DNA of 64,000 bases from contig CAVPTI010000004.1 of the NCBI GenBank assembly GCA_963708775.1, positions 43,764 through 107,763 on the forward strand, written 5' to 3'. This document shows positions 1 through 9,085 of the stretch, piece after piece. Origin of the DNA: JAGVSR01 sp963708775 (GTDB taxonomy: Bacteria; Pseudomonadota; Alphaproteobacteria; Rhizobiales; Hyphomicrobiaceae). Each line of letters begins with the position of its first letter. Position 1 is the stretch's first letter. The notes beneath the pieces were generated by a model, which was not told the DNA's origin, did no database searches, and saw nothing but the letters and a program-made list of their open reading frames with translations. A program made the position numbers and the translations under genes.

Positions 1-1191
1 AAGAAGGTCGTCGAGAAAGGCGACCTCCATGCCACGATCCCCAAGTACCAGAACCTCGCCGCCTATAAGAAAGAAGGCGGCTACAAAGTCCTCGGTGAAT
101 GCCTCGCCGGCACCCGCACCGTCGATCAGATCATTGCCACCCTCTCTGACGGTGGTCTCCGCGGACTTGGCGGCGCCGGCTTCCCCACCGGCCGCAAGTG
201 GACGTTCGTGCGCGCCGAAAAAGGCCCGCGCTACATGGCCGTCAACGGCGACGAAGGCGAACCCGGCACCTTCAAGGATCGCTACTATCTCGAACGCCGT
301 CCGCACCAGTTCCTCGAAGGCATGCTGATCGCGGCCTGGGCCGTCGAAGCCCAGGAAGTCTTCATTTACATGCGTGACGAATACCCCGCAGTCCTCGAAA
401 TTCTCGATCGCGAGCTGAAAGCGCTCGATCAGGCCGGCCTCTTGAAGCACACCAAGGTCTCCGTCCGCCGCGGCGCCGGCGCCTACATCTGCGGTGAAGA
501 AAGCGCGATGATCGAATCCATCGAAGGCAAGCGCGGCCTTCCTCGCCACCGCCCGCCCTACGTCGCGCAAGTCGGCATCTTCAATCGCCCCACACTCGTC
601 AACAATGTCGAGACACTCTACTGGATCCCGCAGATCCTCGAGAAGGGCGCCGAATGGTTCGCCGGCATGGGCAAGAACGGCGCCAAGGGCAATCGCTCGT
701 ACTCCGTCTCCGGCCGCGTCAAGAAACCCGGCGTCGTGCTCACCGCAGCCGGGACGACGGTCAACGAGTTAATTGAAGCCTGCGGCGGCATGCAGGACGG
801 GCACACCTTCAAAGGTTATCTGCCCGGTGGCCCCTCGGGCGGCATTCTGCCGGCATCGTTGAGCGATCTCCCGCTCGATTTCGGATCGCTTGAGAAGTAC
901 GGCTGTTTCGTCGGCAGCCACGCCGTCGTCATCCTGTCCGACAAGGACGACATGAAGGACGTCGCGCTGAACCTCATGAAGTTCTTCGAGGACGAAAGCT
1001 GCGGTCAGTGCACGCCCTGCCGGACGGGCACGGAAAAGGCCGTCAAGCTCATGCAGAGCGGGGACTGGAACAAGGACACGCTCGCCGACCTCGCGCAGGT
1101 GATGCGCGACGCCTCCATCTGCGGCCTCGGTCAGGCTGCATCGAACCCCGTCGTTTCGGTGTTGAAGTTCTTCCCCGACGACCTGAAGTAA
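1..1191 (+). CDS. fdsB: NAD-dependent formate dehydrogenase beta (flavoprotein) subunit, 5' truncated by window
   Basis: NuoF-like diaphorase subunit that passes electrons from the formate-oxidising alpha subunit through FMN to NAD+ in the cytoplasm. The reading frame is open from base 1, so the N-terminal thioredoxin-like part lies outside the window. Visible family motifs are the glycine-rich FMN stretch GLRGLGGAGFPTG (about residue 55), the NGDEGEPGTFKDR block, the GAYICGEESA block, NNVETL, and the C-terminal 4Fe-4S ligands CGQCTPCR plus a later Cys in the SICGLGQAASNP region. It lies 49 bp upstream of the alpha subunit in the same direction, as in fds operons. A standalone NuoF is the alternative, but the alpha subunit next door settles the assignment. 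Confidence 0.93.
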   Translation, partial: KKVVEKGDLHATIPKYQNLAAYKKEGGYKVLGECLAGTRTVDQIIATLSDGGLRGLGGAGFPTGRKWTFVRAEKGPRYMAVNGDEGEPGTFKDRYYLERRPHQFLEGMLIAAWAVEAQEVFIYMRDEYPAVLEILDRELKALDQAGLLKHTKVSVRRGAGAYICGEESAMIESIEGKRGLPRHRPPYVAQVGIFNRPTLVNNVETLYWIPQILEKGAEWFAGMGKNGAKGNRSYSVSGRVKKPGVVLTAAGTTVNELIEACGGMQDGHTFKGYLPGGPSGGILPASLSDLPLDFGSLEKYGCFVGSHAVVILSDKDDMKDVALNLMKFFEDESCGQCTPCRTGTEKAVKLMQSGDWNKDTLADLAQVMRDASICGLGQAASNPVVSVLKFFPDDLK

Positions 1192-1240
1192 CAGTCAGTC
1201 ACAGCCGCGCACGCAGCAGCTGAAGCAAGAGACGAGACCC

Positions 1241-4021
1241 ATGGCCAAGATCACGTTCGAGCTCGACGGCAAGATGGTGGAAGCCGAAGAAGGCGAAACC
1301 ATCTGGCAGGTCGCCGACCGCCACAAGACGAAAATCCCGCATCTGTGCTGGCTGCCGGAGCCCGGCTACCGCGCCGACGGCAACTGCCGCGCGTGCATGG
1401 TCGAGATCGAAGGCGAGCGCGTGCTTGCCGCATCCTGCCAGCGCATCCCCTCCAACGGCATGAAGGTCAAGACCGCGTCCGAGCGCGCCAAGAAATCGCG
1501 CGAGATGGTCTTCGAACTGTTGCTCGCCGACCAGCCTGCGAAAGCCGACAGCCACGATCCCAATTCCAAGTTCTGGAACTGGGTCGGCGCAATGAACGTA
1601 AAGCCCGAGAGCCGCTTCCCTCGCGCCGACAAGCCGGAAGCCGACTACACGCACTCTGCCATCGCCGTGAACCTCGACGCCTGCATCAATTGCGGCCTGT
1701 GCGTGCGCGCCTGCCGCGAAGTGCAGCATAACGACGTCATCGGCATGGCCTACCGCGGTCACGGCTCCAAGGTGGTCTTCGACTTCGACACCGGCATGGG
1801 CAATTCAACCTGCGTCGCGTGCGGCGAGTGCGTCCAGGCCTGCCCGACCGGCGCGCTGATGGAATCAAACCTCATCGACAAGTCGAACGGCAAGCGCGTC
1901 CACTTCGAGGAACGTGCCGTCGATACGCTCTGCCCGTTCTGCGGCGTCGGCTGCCAGACCACGGCTTACGTCAAGGATGATAAGATCCTCTACGTCGATG
2001 GTCGCGACGGCCCCGCCAACGAAAACCGCCTCTGCGTCAAGGGCCGCTTCGGCTTCGACTACATCCACCATCCGGACCGCCTGACCGTTCCGCTCATCCG
2101 CCGCGATGACGCGCCCAAGCGCGGCGATATCGACGTCGATCCGCGCAACCCCTGGAACGTCTTCCGCAAGGCGACCTGGGAAGAAGCGCTCGACAAGGCC
2201 GCCGGCGGTCTCAAGAAAATTCTCGAACGCGATGGCGGCGACGCACTCGCCGGCTTCGGCTCGGCCAAGTGCTCCAACGAAGAGGCCTACCTCTTCCAGA
2301 AGCTGATCCGTCAGGGCTTCGGCACCAACAACGTCGACCACTGCACGCGCCTCTGCCACGCCTCATCCGTGGCTGCCCTCATGGAAGGCCTGAACTCCGG
2401 CGCCGTCACCGCCCCATTCATGGCCGCCAAGGACGCCGAAGTCATCATCATCATCGGCGCGCGTCCGTCGGAAAATCATCCCGTCGCCGCCACCTTCATC
2501 CGTGACGCGGCGCGCAAGGGTGCCAAGCTCATCATCATGGATCCGCGCGGCCGCTTCGGTGGCACCCAGCGCTACGCCTCGCACATCTTGCAGTTCAAGC
2601 CCGGCGCCGACGTCGCGCTGCTCAACGGCATGCTGCACACGATCGTCGAGGAAAAGCTCTACGACCAGCAGTACATCCAAGCCCACACTGAGGGCTTCGA
2701 AGCGCTGAAGAAGAAGGTCAAGGAGTACTCGCCCGAAGCCATGGAGCCCGTCTGCGGCATTCCCGCAGCGACCGTTCGCGAGGTCGCGCGCCTCTACGCG
2801 AAGGCGAAGTCCTCGATGATCTTCTGGGGCATGGGCGTCTCGCAGCACGTCCACGGCACGGACAACTCCCGCTGCCTCATCGCACTCGCCCTCGTCACCG
2901 GACAGATCGGCCGTCCGGGCACCGGGCTGCATCCCCTGCGCGGCCAGAACAACGTGCAAGGCGCCTCCGACGCCGGCCTCATTCCGATGGTCTATCCCGA
3001 CTACATCTCGGTCGAAGATCCGCAGGCCAAGCAGTTCTATGAAGAACTCTATGGCCGCGAACTGTCCGGCCAGAAAGGCCTCACTGTCGTCGAGATCATC
3101 AAGGCGATCCTCAGCGGCAACGTGAAGGGCATGTACATTCACGGTGAAAACCCTGCGATGTCCGACCCCGACGCGGCGCATGCCCGCGAGGCGCTCGCCA
3201 AGCTCGAGCACTTGGTCGTGCAGGACATCTTCTTGACCGAGACCGCCTTCCACGCCGACGTTGTGCTGCCGGCCTCCGCGCACGCCGAGAAGTGGGGCAC
3301 CTTTACCAATACGAACCGCCAGGTTCAGATGGCCCGCCCCGTGGTCAATCCGCCGGGCGAAGCGCGTCAGGATTGGGAACTGATCCAGCACATCGCGCGC
3401 GGGGTCGGACTCAACTGGAACTACAAGCACCCGAGCGAGGTATTCGACGAGATGGCATCCTGCATGCCATCGCTGAAGAATATCACCTGGGAACGTGTGG
3501 ACCGCGAAAACTCCGTCACCTATCCCGTCGACTCCCCCGACGTGCCAGGCAACGAGATCATCTTCGGCGACAAGTTCCCGACGAAGTCCGGCCGCGCCCG
3601 TATCGTCCCCGCCGATGTCTCGCCACCGGCCGAGTTGCCCGACGCCGACTACCCGTTCGTCCTGACCACCGGCCGCATGCTCGAGCACTGGCACACGGGT
3701 TCCATGACCCGCCGCGCCTCCGCGCTCGACGCCATCGAGCCGGAAGCCGTCGCCGGCATGAGCATCCACGACATGCGCAAGCTCGGCATATCGCCGGGCG
3801 ACTTCATCCGCGTCTCGACCCGTCGCGGCGAAGTTCTCCTGCGCGCCCGCCAAGACCGCGAAGTCGCCGAGGGCATGGTGTTCATCCCGTTCTGCTTCGC
3901 GGAAGCCTCGGCCAACATGCTCACCAACCCGCAGCTCGACCCCTACGGCAAGATCCCCGAGTTCAAGTTCTGCGCCGCCAAGGTCGAACTCGCAAAAGCC
4001 GCTGCCGAAGCAGCCGAATGA
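1241..4021 (+). CDS. fdsA: NAD-dependent formate dehydrogenase alpha (Mo/W catalytic) subunit
   Basis: 926 aa, full length for the FdsA/FdhA family; oxidises formate to CO2 at a bis-pterin Mo or W centre. Domains in order: N-terminal 2Fe-2S domain (Cys36, 49, 52, 66), two 4Fe-4S motifs CINCGLCVRAC and CVACGECVQACP, a molybdopterin oxidoreductase 4Fe-4S motif CPFCGVGC, then the large catalytic domain and a C-terminal molydopterin-dinucleotide-binding domain. The probable metal ligand is Cys372 in TRLCHASS, so this is the cysteine and not the selenocysteine type; His373 follows it as in the family. The NuoG-type His-Cys3 cluster motif is not visible (an SHDPNSKFW segment sits there without cysteines). 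Start ATG follows a gagacgag purine stretch. Sequence alone cannot tell Mo from W, but tungstate transport genes follow. Confidence 0.95.
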   Translation: MAKITFELDGKMVEAEEGETIWQVADRHKTKIPHLCWLPEPGYRADGNCRACMVEIEGERVLAASCQRIPSNGMKVKTASERAKKSREMVFELLLADQPAKADSHDPNSKFWNWVGAMNVKPESRFPRADKPEADYTHSAIAVNLDACINCGLCVRACREVQHNDVIGMAYRGHGSKVVFDFDTGMGNSTCVACGECVQACPTGALMESNLIDKSNGKRVHFEERAVDTLCPFCGVGCQTTAYVKDDKILYVDGRDGPANENRLCVKGRFGFDYIHHPDRLTVPLIRRDDAPKRGDIDVDPRNPWNVFRKATWEEALDKAAGGLKKILERDGGDALAGFGSAKCSNEEAYLFQKLIRQGFGTNNVDHCTRLCHASSVAALMEGLNSGAVTAPFMAAKDAEVIIIIGARPSENHPVAATFIRDAARKGAKLIIMDPRGRFGGTQRYASHILQFKPGADVALLNGMLHTIVEEKLYDQQYIQAHTEGFEALKKKVKEYSPEAMEPVCGIPAATVREVARLYAKAKSSMIFWGMGVSQHVHGTDNSRCLIALALVTGQIGRPGTGLHPLRGQNNVQGASDAGLIPMVYPDYISVEDPQAKQFYEELYGRELSGQKGLTVVEIIKAILSGNVKGMYIHGENPAMSDPDAAHAREALAKLEHLVVQDIFLTETAFHADVVLPASAHAEKWGTFTNTNRQVQMARPVVNPPGEARQDWELIQHIARGVGLNWNYKHPSEVFDEMASCMPSLKNITWERVDRENSVTYPVDSPDVPGNEIIFGDKFPTKSGRARIVPADVSPPAELPDADYPFVLTTGRMLEHWHTGSMTRRASALDAIEPEAVAGMSIHDMRKLGISPGDFIRVSTRRGEVLLRARQDREVAEGMVFIPFCFAEASANMLTNPQLDPYGKIPEFKFCAAKVELAKAAAEAAE

Positions 4022-4028
4022 CGATCAG

Positions 4029-4056
4029 CGCCTTGCCGCCAATCGGCGGCAAGGCG
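4029..4056 (+). promoter_or_regulatory. Perfect 12-bp intercistronic hairpin between fdsA and fdhD
   Basis: A perfect inverted repeat (12-bp arms, 4-nt loop aatc) begins 8 bases after the fdsA stop and ends 20 bases before the fdhD start. No T-run follows, so it is not a canonical intrinsic terminator. By inference it stabilises or processes the fdsBA mRNA, lowering fdhD relative to the structural subunits. Confidence 0.6.
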
Positions 4057-4076
4057 TCTACCTTGAGGGCTGACCC

Positions 4077-4964
4077 GTGAAGAATCTCGCAGAGTTCATG
4101 GTCCGCCCGACACCCGACGACCCCCGGTTGTCGACCCCTGTCGCGGGCCTGGATCATGAAGGCAACCAGGTCGTCACCGACGTTGTCACCGAACGCCCGC
4201 TGACACTTTTCCTCAACGCGCGCGAGATCGTGACGCTGATGACCATCGGCGATCACCCCGATCTGCTCGCCGTCGGCTATCTCCTCAACCAGAACATGCT
4301 GCGCGCCGACGACGAAATTACCGGCATCGACCACGACGACGATATCGAGACCATCGTCGTGCGCACCGCGCGCAAGACCGACTACGAAGAGAAGCTGAAG
4401 AAGAAGGTGCAAACCTCCGGCTGCGCGCAAGGCACCGTCTTCGGCGATCTGATGGAAGAGTTCGACAAGGTGAAGCTGTCTCCGGACGCGCGGCTCAGGA
4501 CATCTTGGCTCTATTCTCTCACGCGCAAGATCAACACCGCACCGAGCCTCTACCTCAAAGCCGGCGCGATCCACGGCTGCGTGCTCTGCCAGGAGGACCG
4601 CCCCGCGATCTACATGGAAGACGTCGGCCGCCACAACGCCGTCGACAAGATCGCGGGTTACATGCTGCTCAATGGCATCGCGCCCGACGACAAGATCTTC
4701 TACACCACCGGCCGCCTCACCTCCGAGATGGTGATCAAGACCGTGAAGATGGGCATTCCCATCCTCGTGTCGCGCTCCGGCTTTACCGCCTGGGGCGTCG
4801 ATCTGGCGAAGAAAGCCGGCCTCACCCTCATCGGACGCGCTCGCGGAAAGCGCTTCGTCTGCGTCTCCGGCGAAGAACGCCTCATCTTCGACGCCGACCT
4901 CGCCCGCGTTGATGAAGAAGACAAGAAGCACGCCCGCAAGGGCGCGCATGCAGACGCGGATTGA
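4077..4964 (+). CDS. fdhD: Formate dehydrogenase accessory sulfurtransferase FdhD (FdsC)
   Basis: 295 aa, normal FdhD length. FdhD proteins bind the bis-MGD cofactor and transfer sulfur to it so that formate dehydrogenase becomes active. Visible marks are the conserved GRHNAVDK motif, SGCAQG in the middle, IHGCVLCQED (the CxxC-type loop region), and the C-terminal RSGFTAWG/ RARGKRF blocks. The start is GTG with ttgaggg upstream. It follows fdsA by 55 bp, separated only by a hairpin, and precedes the GNAT reading frame by 6 bp, so it is part of the same transcription unit. Confidence 0.93.
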   Translation: MKNLAEFMVRPTPDDPRLSTPVAGLDHEGNQVVTDVVTERPLTLFLNAREIVTLMTIGDHPDLLAVGYLLNQNMLRADDEITGIDHDDDIETIVVRTARKTDYEEKLKKKVQTSGCAQGTVFGDLMEEFDKVKLSPDARLRTSWLYSLTRKINTAPSLYLKAGAIHGCVLCQEDRPAIYMEDVGRHNAVDKIAGYMLLNGIAPDDKIFYTTGRLTSEMVIKTVKMGIPILVSRSGFTAWGVDLAKKAGLTLIGRARGKRFVCVSGEERLIFDADLARVDEEDKKHARKGAHADAD

Positions 4965-4970
4965 ACATCG

Positions 4971-5433
4971 ATGCAAGTCTCAGTCCGTCCGATTCGAACC
5001 TCCGACCAGGTGCGATGGCGTGAACTCTGGCGCGCCTATCAGGCCTTCTATGATGTCGAACTCCCGCCAGACAGTGACCGAAACAACGTGGCAACGGTTG
5101 CTGGATGATCGCGAACCGGTATTCGGGCTCGTGGCGGAGAAAGATGGAACCGTGATCGGCATCACGCACTATCTCTTCCACCTCTCCACCTGGCTGGAAA
5201 ATCAGACCTGTTACCTGCAGGATCTTTTTGTCGACCCCAAATCGCGCGGCAATGGTGCGGGACGCGCCTTGATCGAAGCGGTTTACGCACGCGCTGACCT
5301 CGTCACGGGAGGTCGGGTGTACTGGCTCACGCATGAAAGCAACACGGCGGCCCGGCAGGTCTACGACCAGCTGGCCCGCCACTCGGGTTTCATCGTCTAT
5401 CGGCGCAACATCGAGACAACCTACGATGATTGA
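4971..5433 (+). pseudogene. GNAT family N-acetyltransferase, broken by a +1 frameshift
   Basis: The first frame starts at ATG 4971 (MQVSVRPIRTSDQVRWREL...) and runs to about position 5072, ending in the phrase AFYDVELPPD. The rest is in the next frame: VTETTWQRLLDDREPVFGLV, then the acetyl-CoA loop RGNGAGRALIEAVYARA and the C-terminal YWLTHESN block. The total of 463 nt is 3n+1; dropping one base near 5073 gives a normal ~153-aa acetyltransferase. Its substrate is unknown. It is packed between fdhD (6 bp gap) and mobA (8 bp overlap). Either a real inactivation or a sequencing insertion. Confidence 0.8.
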
Positions 5434-6077
5434 TGCTGAGACCAAGCCCACGGGCCTCCTTCTCGCAGGCGGACAATCGCGCCGGATGAGCGATGCGTTT
5501 GCGGCAGGTCGCGGCGACAAGGGCCTGCTCGACTTGAGCGGCAAACCGATGCTCGGCCACGTCATCGAACGCCTCGCCCCGCAAGCCGGCCGCCTCGTCA
5601 TCAACGCCAACGGCGACCCCGCCCGCTTCGCGTCGTTCAATCTGCCGGTCGTTCCCGACACCATCGAAGGCTATGCCGGTCCGCTCGCCGGCATCCTCGC
5701 GGGCCTGCGCTGGTCGATCGTCAACGCGCCCGACGCAACGCACGTCGTCAGCGTTTCCACCGACGCACCCTTCCTGCCCGCCGATCTCGTAACCAAGCTC
5801 CAGCAGGGTCTCGCGACCGCGTCAGGCTCGATCGCGCTCGCCCAATCCGGCGGCGAACTCCACCCCGTCATTGGCCTTTGGCCCGTCGCGCTCGCCGACG
5901 ACCTCGAACAAGCGCTCCGCGCCGGCACCCGCAAAGTCCTCGCCTGGACCGACCGCCACGGAACGATCCCCGTCGAATTTCCGTTTACTTATTTGAAGGG
6001 CCGCTCATGTCGATCCCTTCTTCAACGCCAACACACCGGAAGAATTGGCCGAAGCCCGCCAGCTGCTTGCCGGATGA
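5426..6077 (+). CDS. mobA: Molybdenum cofactor guanylyltransferase MobA, C-terminus frameshifted
   Basis: MobA joins GMP to molybdopterin (Mo- or W-MPT) to make the MGD form used by formate dehydrogenase. Visible: N-terminal nucleotide-binding signature GLLLAGGQSRRM, the conserved Lys in GDKGLLDLSGKPM, the VSTDAPFLP metal-binding region and the GGELHPVIGLW block. The expected C-terminal DPFFNANTPEELAEARQLLAG is present but in the next frame, entered between about 5997 and 6011. 652 nt is 3n+1, so one extra base explains it; if real, the protein instead ends at 6088 with an unrelated tail. Start ATG 5426 overlaps the acetyltransferase stop. Confidence 0.88.
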
Positions 6078-6102
6078 CATGGACCTGATAGAGAAACGAT
6101 CT

Positions 6103-6666
6103 ATGAAATCCGCCCTCAAAACGCCCGTCATCGGCATCGCCGGATGGAAGAAGTCCGGCAAGACGACGCTCACCGTGCGTCTCATCGAAGAGTTCACGCG
6201 CCGCGGCCTCAAGGTTGCGAGCATCAAGCACGCGCACCACGAATTCCAGGTCGACGATCAGGAAACCGACAGCGCTCGCCATCGCCGCGCAGGCGCCGGC
6301 GAAGTGGTCGTCATCGGCGGCAAACGTTGGGCCATGATGCACGAACTGAAGGACGAGCCGGAGCCCAATCTGGACGAAATCTTCACGTGGCTCTCGCCTT
6401 CCGATCTCGTCATCGTCGAAGGCTACAAGACCGCAAACATTCCAAAGATCGAAGCGCGCCGCTCCACTCAGCAGGACCGCCGTTTCTTGGCCCCGAACGA
6501 TCCGACCATCATCGCGATTGCATCAGACCACGACACGGATCACGGCTCGCTGCCGCTGTTCTCGCTCGACGACATTGGCGGCATTGCGGACTTCATCACA
6601 CGGGCCGTCGGCGTCCGCCTCAAGGCTTCGCAGCCGGAAAGAACTGCTGCTCGCCCTCAATCCTGA
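6103..6666 (+). CDS. mobB: Molybdopterin-guanine dinucleotide biosynthesis adaptor protein MobB
   Basis: 187 aa from ATG 6103. P-loop GTPase that binds MobA and assists guanylylation of the cofactor. The Walker A motif is GWKKSGKTT (about residues 13-21); SIKHAHHEFQVDDQETDS is the usual substrate-side loop, and VIVEGYKTANIPKIE is the family-specific block. A longer in-frame extension upstream overlaps mobA and is not credible. Its 3' end overlaps the convergent tupA by 47 bp. Confidence 0.92.
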   Translation: MKSALKTPVIGIAGWKKSGKTTLTVRLIEEFTRRGLKVASIKHAHHEFQVDDQETDSARHRRAGAGEVVVIGGKRWAMMHELKDEPEPNLDEIFTWLSPSDLVIVEGYKTANIPKIEARRSTQQDRRFLAPNDPTIIAIASDHDTDHGSLPLFSLDDIGGIADFITRAVGVRLKASQPERTAARPQS

Positions 6667-7450
6667 ACGCTGCGATCGCAGCCTGCCCCTCAGGCGAAAT
6701 GATCCAGTCGATGAACGCTTGCCCCTCCGCCGCCTTCACGTTCGGATGCTTGGCCGGATTGACGAGGACCACACCGTACGGATTGAAGAGCCGCTGATCT
6801 CCCTGCACGAGAATTTTCAGCTCGCCCTTGTTCTTGAACGCCGACCACGTCGCGCGATCGCTCAGCACGTAGGCATTCGACCCTGACGCGACATTGATCG
6901 TCGCGCCCATCCCCTGCCCGGCCTCGCGATACCATGTGCCCGACGCAGCTTTCGCGTCCACACCCGCCGCCGTCCACAATCGCAGCTCGGCTTTGTGCGT
7001 CCCGCTGTCATCCCCGCGCGAAATGAACGGCTGCCTCGCCGCAGCAATCTTCTTCAACGCGGCGACGGCATCCGTCCCGCCCGCGATCTTCGCCGGATCG
7101 GACGCAGGCCCCACAATCACGAAGTCATTGTACATCACGTCGTACCGCTTCACGCCGAAGCCGTCCGCGACGAACGTGTCTTCCGCCGCGCGATCATGCA
7201 CGAGCAGCACATCGCCATCGCCGTTCGACGCGTTCTTGATCGCCTGCCCCGTACCCACGGCCACGACGCGCACCTCAATGCCCGTCTTCGCCGTGAAGAT
7301 CGGTAACAGATGAGCGAACAGCCCCGAGTTTTCCGTCGATGTCGTCGATTGCAGAATGATGAAGCGGTCAGCCGCCTGCGCCATTCCAACTGCAACCATC
7401 ACAAGGAGAGCGGCCGTCCATGACAGCATCCATCGAGCACGCAACTGCAT
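6620..7450 (-). CDS. tupA: Tungstate ABC transporter periplasmic binding protein TupA
   Basis: 276 aa with a cleavable signal peptide (MLSWTAALLVMVAVGMAQA). TupA-type proteins bind tungstate in the periplasm. The sequence carries the hallmarks of this PBP family: ILQSTTSTENSGLFAHLLPIF near the N-terminus, VGTGQAIKNASNGDGDVLLVHD, the YNDFVIVGP block and SRGDDSGTHKAEL, which contributes oxyanion ligands. TupA and molybdate-binding relatives differ in the TTST motif, seen here. Last gene of the divergent tupBCA unit; 15 bp after tupC. Confidence 0.9.
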   Translation of the reverse strand: MQLRARWMLSWTAALLVMVAVGMAQAADRFIILQSTTSTENSGLFAHLLPIFTAKTGIEVRVVAVGTGQAIKNASNGDGDVLLVHDRAAEDTFVADGFGVKRYDVMYNDFVIVGPASDPAKIAGGTDAVAALKKIAAARQPFISRGDDSGTHKAELRLWTAAGVDAKAASGTWYREAGQGMGATINVASGSNAYVLSDRATWSAFKNKGELKILVQGDQRLFNPYGVVLVNPAKHPNVKAAEGQAFIDWIISPEGQAAIAAFRIEGEQQFFPAAKP

Positions 7451-7465
7451 GAGCCACTCCTCGGA

Positions 7466-8222
7466 TCAAAGGACCAATTCACCAGCCAGGAACGCGCGCG
7501 CCCGCGCCGTCGCGGGTGCTCTGAAAAACTCGTGAGCTTCCCCCTGCTCGAGAACCTTTCCCTTGTGCAGGAACACGATCTCATCTGCCAGTCGCCGCGC
7601 CTGCGCCAGGTCTTGTGTGACCAGCACCACGCGCAATCCCTGCTCCACGGCCGCATTCAACTGCCGTTCGATCGCCAGTGTGGACGCGGGATCGAGGTTG
7701 GCAGTCGGCTCGTCGAGAAACAGCACTTCAGGCTCCAGAACCAACGCCCGCAGAAGCGCGAGCCGTTGCTGCTCACCGCCCGACAGACGCTGCGCATTTG
7801 TCCCCGCGACGTGCGCAAGACCATGGTCCGCCAGGTGCTGCATGGCGATTGCGCGCGCCGACTGCATCAGCGTGGCCGTTCAACTTCAGAACATAGACGA
7901 GATTGTCGAGCGCCGTCCGCCGCAGCATGACCGGGCGCTGGAGTACGAATCCCGTTCGACGCGCGCGCCTACGATCCGGAAGAGACCCCGCCCACGTGAC
8001 CCGCCCGAGATCAGGAAGAACCAGACCTGCCAAGGTGCGGATGAGCAAACTTTTGCCCGCGCCGTTCGGTCCAATGATGACCGTCACACCCGCGCCATGC
8101 GCAACCGTAAGCGCCGCATGATCGAGGAGTGTGCGACCGTCGCGGCGAACGACCAACGCATCTCCGGCAATCGGCATCACCTGAGCGTCCCGCATGATCG
8201 GCCTGAGAAGGGACTGGTCCAT
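7466..8222 (-). CDS. tupC: Tungstate ABC transporter ATP-binding protein TupC, split by a +1 frameshift
   Basis: The N-terminal half reads from ATG 8222 and holds Walker A GPNGAGKS and the Q-loop region GFVLQRPVML. The C-terminal half, in another frame, holds the signature LSGGEQQRLALLRAL, Walker B VLFLDEPTANLDP and the H-loop region, where the usual histidine appears as VTQD. The frames meet near 7867-7880 at LKLNGHA/QSARAIAMQH. The total of 757 nt is 3n+1, so a single extra base explains the break. Start is one base after the tupB stop. If the frameshift is real, tungstate import by this system is lost. Confidence 0.85.
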
Positions 8223-8223
8223 G

Positions 8224-8931
8224 TCAGGACCTCCCCGGCGCCAAATGCGCAACCGCGCCGCCCCGCAGCGCCATCGCCGCCGCATTCACGAGGCCTGCCA
8301 TCAAGATCAGCACAAGACCCAGCGCCATCGCAAGCGCAAGCTCACCTTTGGATGTTTCCAGCGCGATCGCCGTCGTCATCGTGCGCGTGACGTGATTGAT
8401 GTTGCCGCCGACGATGAGCACTGCGCCCACCTCTGCGATCGCGCGCCCAAATCCTGCGAGCAATGCCGTCGTCAGCGCCGCGCGCCCTTCATGGAGCAAC
8501 GTCGCGATCTGCTGCCACCGCGTCAGTCCGAAGATCCGCAACTGCTCGCCGAGTTCCACATCGAGGTCGGCCACGATCTGCCGCGTCAGCGCGATCAGGA
8601 TCGGCGCAACGAGAATGGTCTGCGCGACGATCATCGCCGTCGGCGTGTAGAGAAGTTGCAGCGCACCGAACGGCCCTGAAGCTGAGAGCCAGAGATAGAC
8701 CAGCAGCCCCACAACCACGGGCGGCAGCCCCATCAACGTGTTGACGAGCACGATCACGGCACCACGACCGGGAAAGCGCCTCGTCGCGATCAATGCGCCG
8801 AGAGGCAGCCCAACGAGCGCTGCGATCAGCACCGCTGCCAAGCTGACGCGCAGCGACAGTCCGATGATCTCGATGAGATCAGCGTCGAGAGAACCGATCA
8901 ACGCGAAGGCCTGCCAGACTGCGTCCGTCAC
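8224..8931 (-). CDS. tupB: Tungstate ABC transporter permease TupB
   Basis: 235 aa, hydrophobic, with five or more predicted membrane segments. The cytoplasmic EAA-type loop is visible around FGRAIAEVGAVLIVGGNINHVTRTMTTAI, and the conserved NTLMGLPPVVVGLLVYL segment is typical of the tungstate permease family. First gene of the tup unit; the palindrome at 8971-8990 is about 40 bp upstream of its start. Confidence 0.9.
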   Translation of the reverse strand: MTDAVWQAFALIGSLDADLIEIIGLSLRVSLAAVLIAALVGLPLGALIATRRFPGRGAVIVLVNTLMGLPPVVVGLLVYLWLSASGPFGALQLLYTPTAMIVAQTILVAPILIALTRQIVADLDVELGEQLRIFGLTRWQQIATLLHEGRAALTTALLAGFGRAIAEVGAVLIVGGNINHVTRTMTTAIALETSKGELALAMALGLVLILMAGLVNAAAMALRGGAVAHLAPGRS

Positions 8932-8970
8932 GGGAGAGGTCCGTCACAAATTCAAGAAGCGCACATAGAG

Positions 8971-8990
8971 CCGTATCCCGTTCGATACGG
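8971..8990. promoter_or_regulatory. Palindrome upstream of tupB, candidate metal-responsive operator
   Basis: Perfect inverted repeat CCGTATC-N6-GATACGG in the 310-bp divergent space between tupB and the aor genes. The position fits an operator for the tup unit. A ModE-type DNA-binding protein is encoded at 13759-14214; linking the two is inference. Confidence 0.4.
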
Positions 8991-9071
8991 ATCGGCAAGC
9001 GTCAACGAACGAGAGCTGAGGAGCCTTGAAGTAAATAGAAGCCAAGTCTTCGCAGACGAACACCTAAGCTA

Positions 9072-9085
9072 TATCCAAACGGATA
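9072..9085. promoter_or_regulatory. Second short palindrome in the tup/aor divergent region
   Basis: TATCC-N4-GGATA, flanked by gcTA on the left. It shares the TATCC half-site with the 8971 palindrome and is loosely reminiscent of the TATAT-containing ModE boxes. A third, weaker repeat (GTTCGC-N15-GCGAAC) lies at 9121-9147. No convincing sigma-70 promoter could be fixed in this stretch. Confidence 0.3.

Noticed and set aside
2363..3853. 496-aa open frame antisense to fdsA
   Set aside because: Shadow of the high-GC codon structure of fdsA; no family motif and no ribosome site.
3963..4976. 337-aa open frame antisense to fdhD
   Set aside because: Overlaps fdhD over its whole length; the sense strand has all FdhD motifs.
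4971..6077. Programmed frameshifting as explanation for the frameshifts
   Set aside because: No shared slippery sequence or downstream structure is seen, and unrelated genes are hit.
5878..6102. N-terminal extension of MobB
   Set aside because: Overlaps the MobA C-terminus in another frame, and the family starts at the MKSALKTPVIG region.
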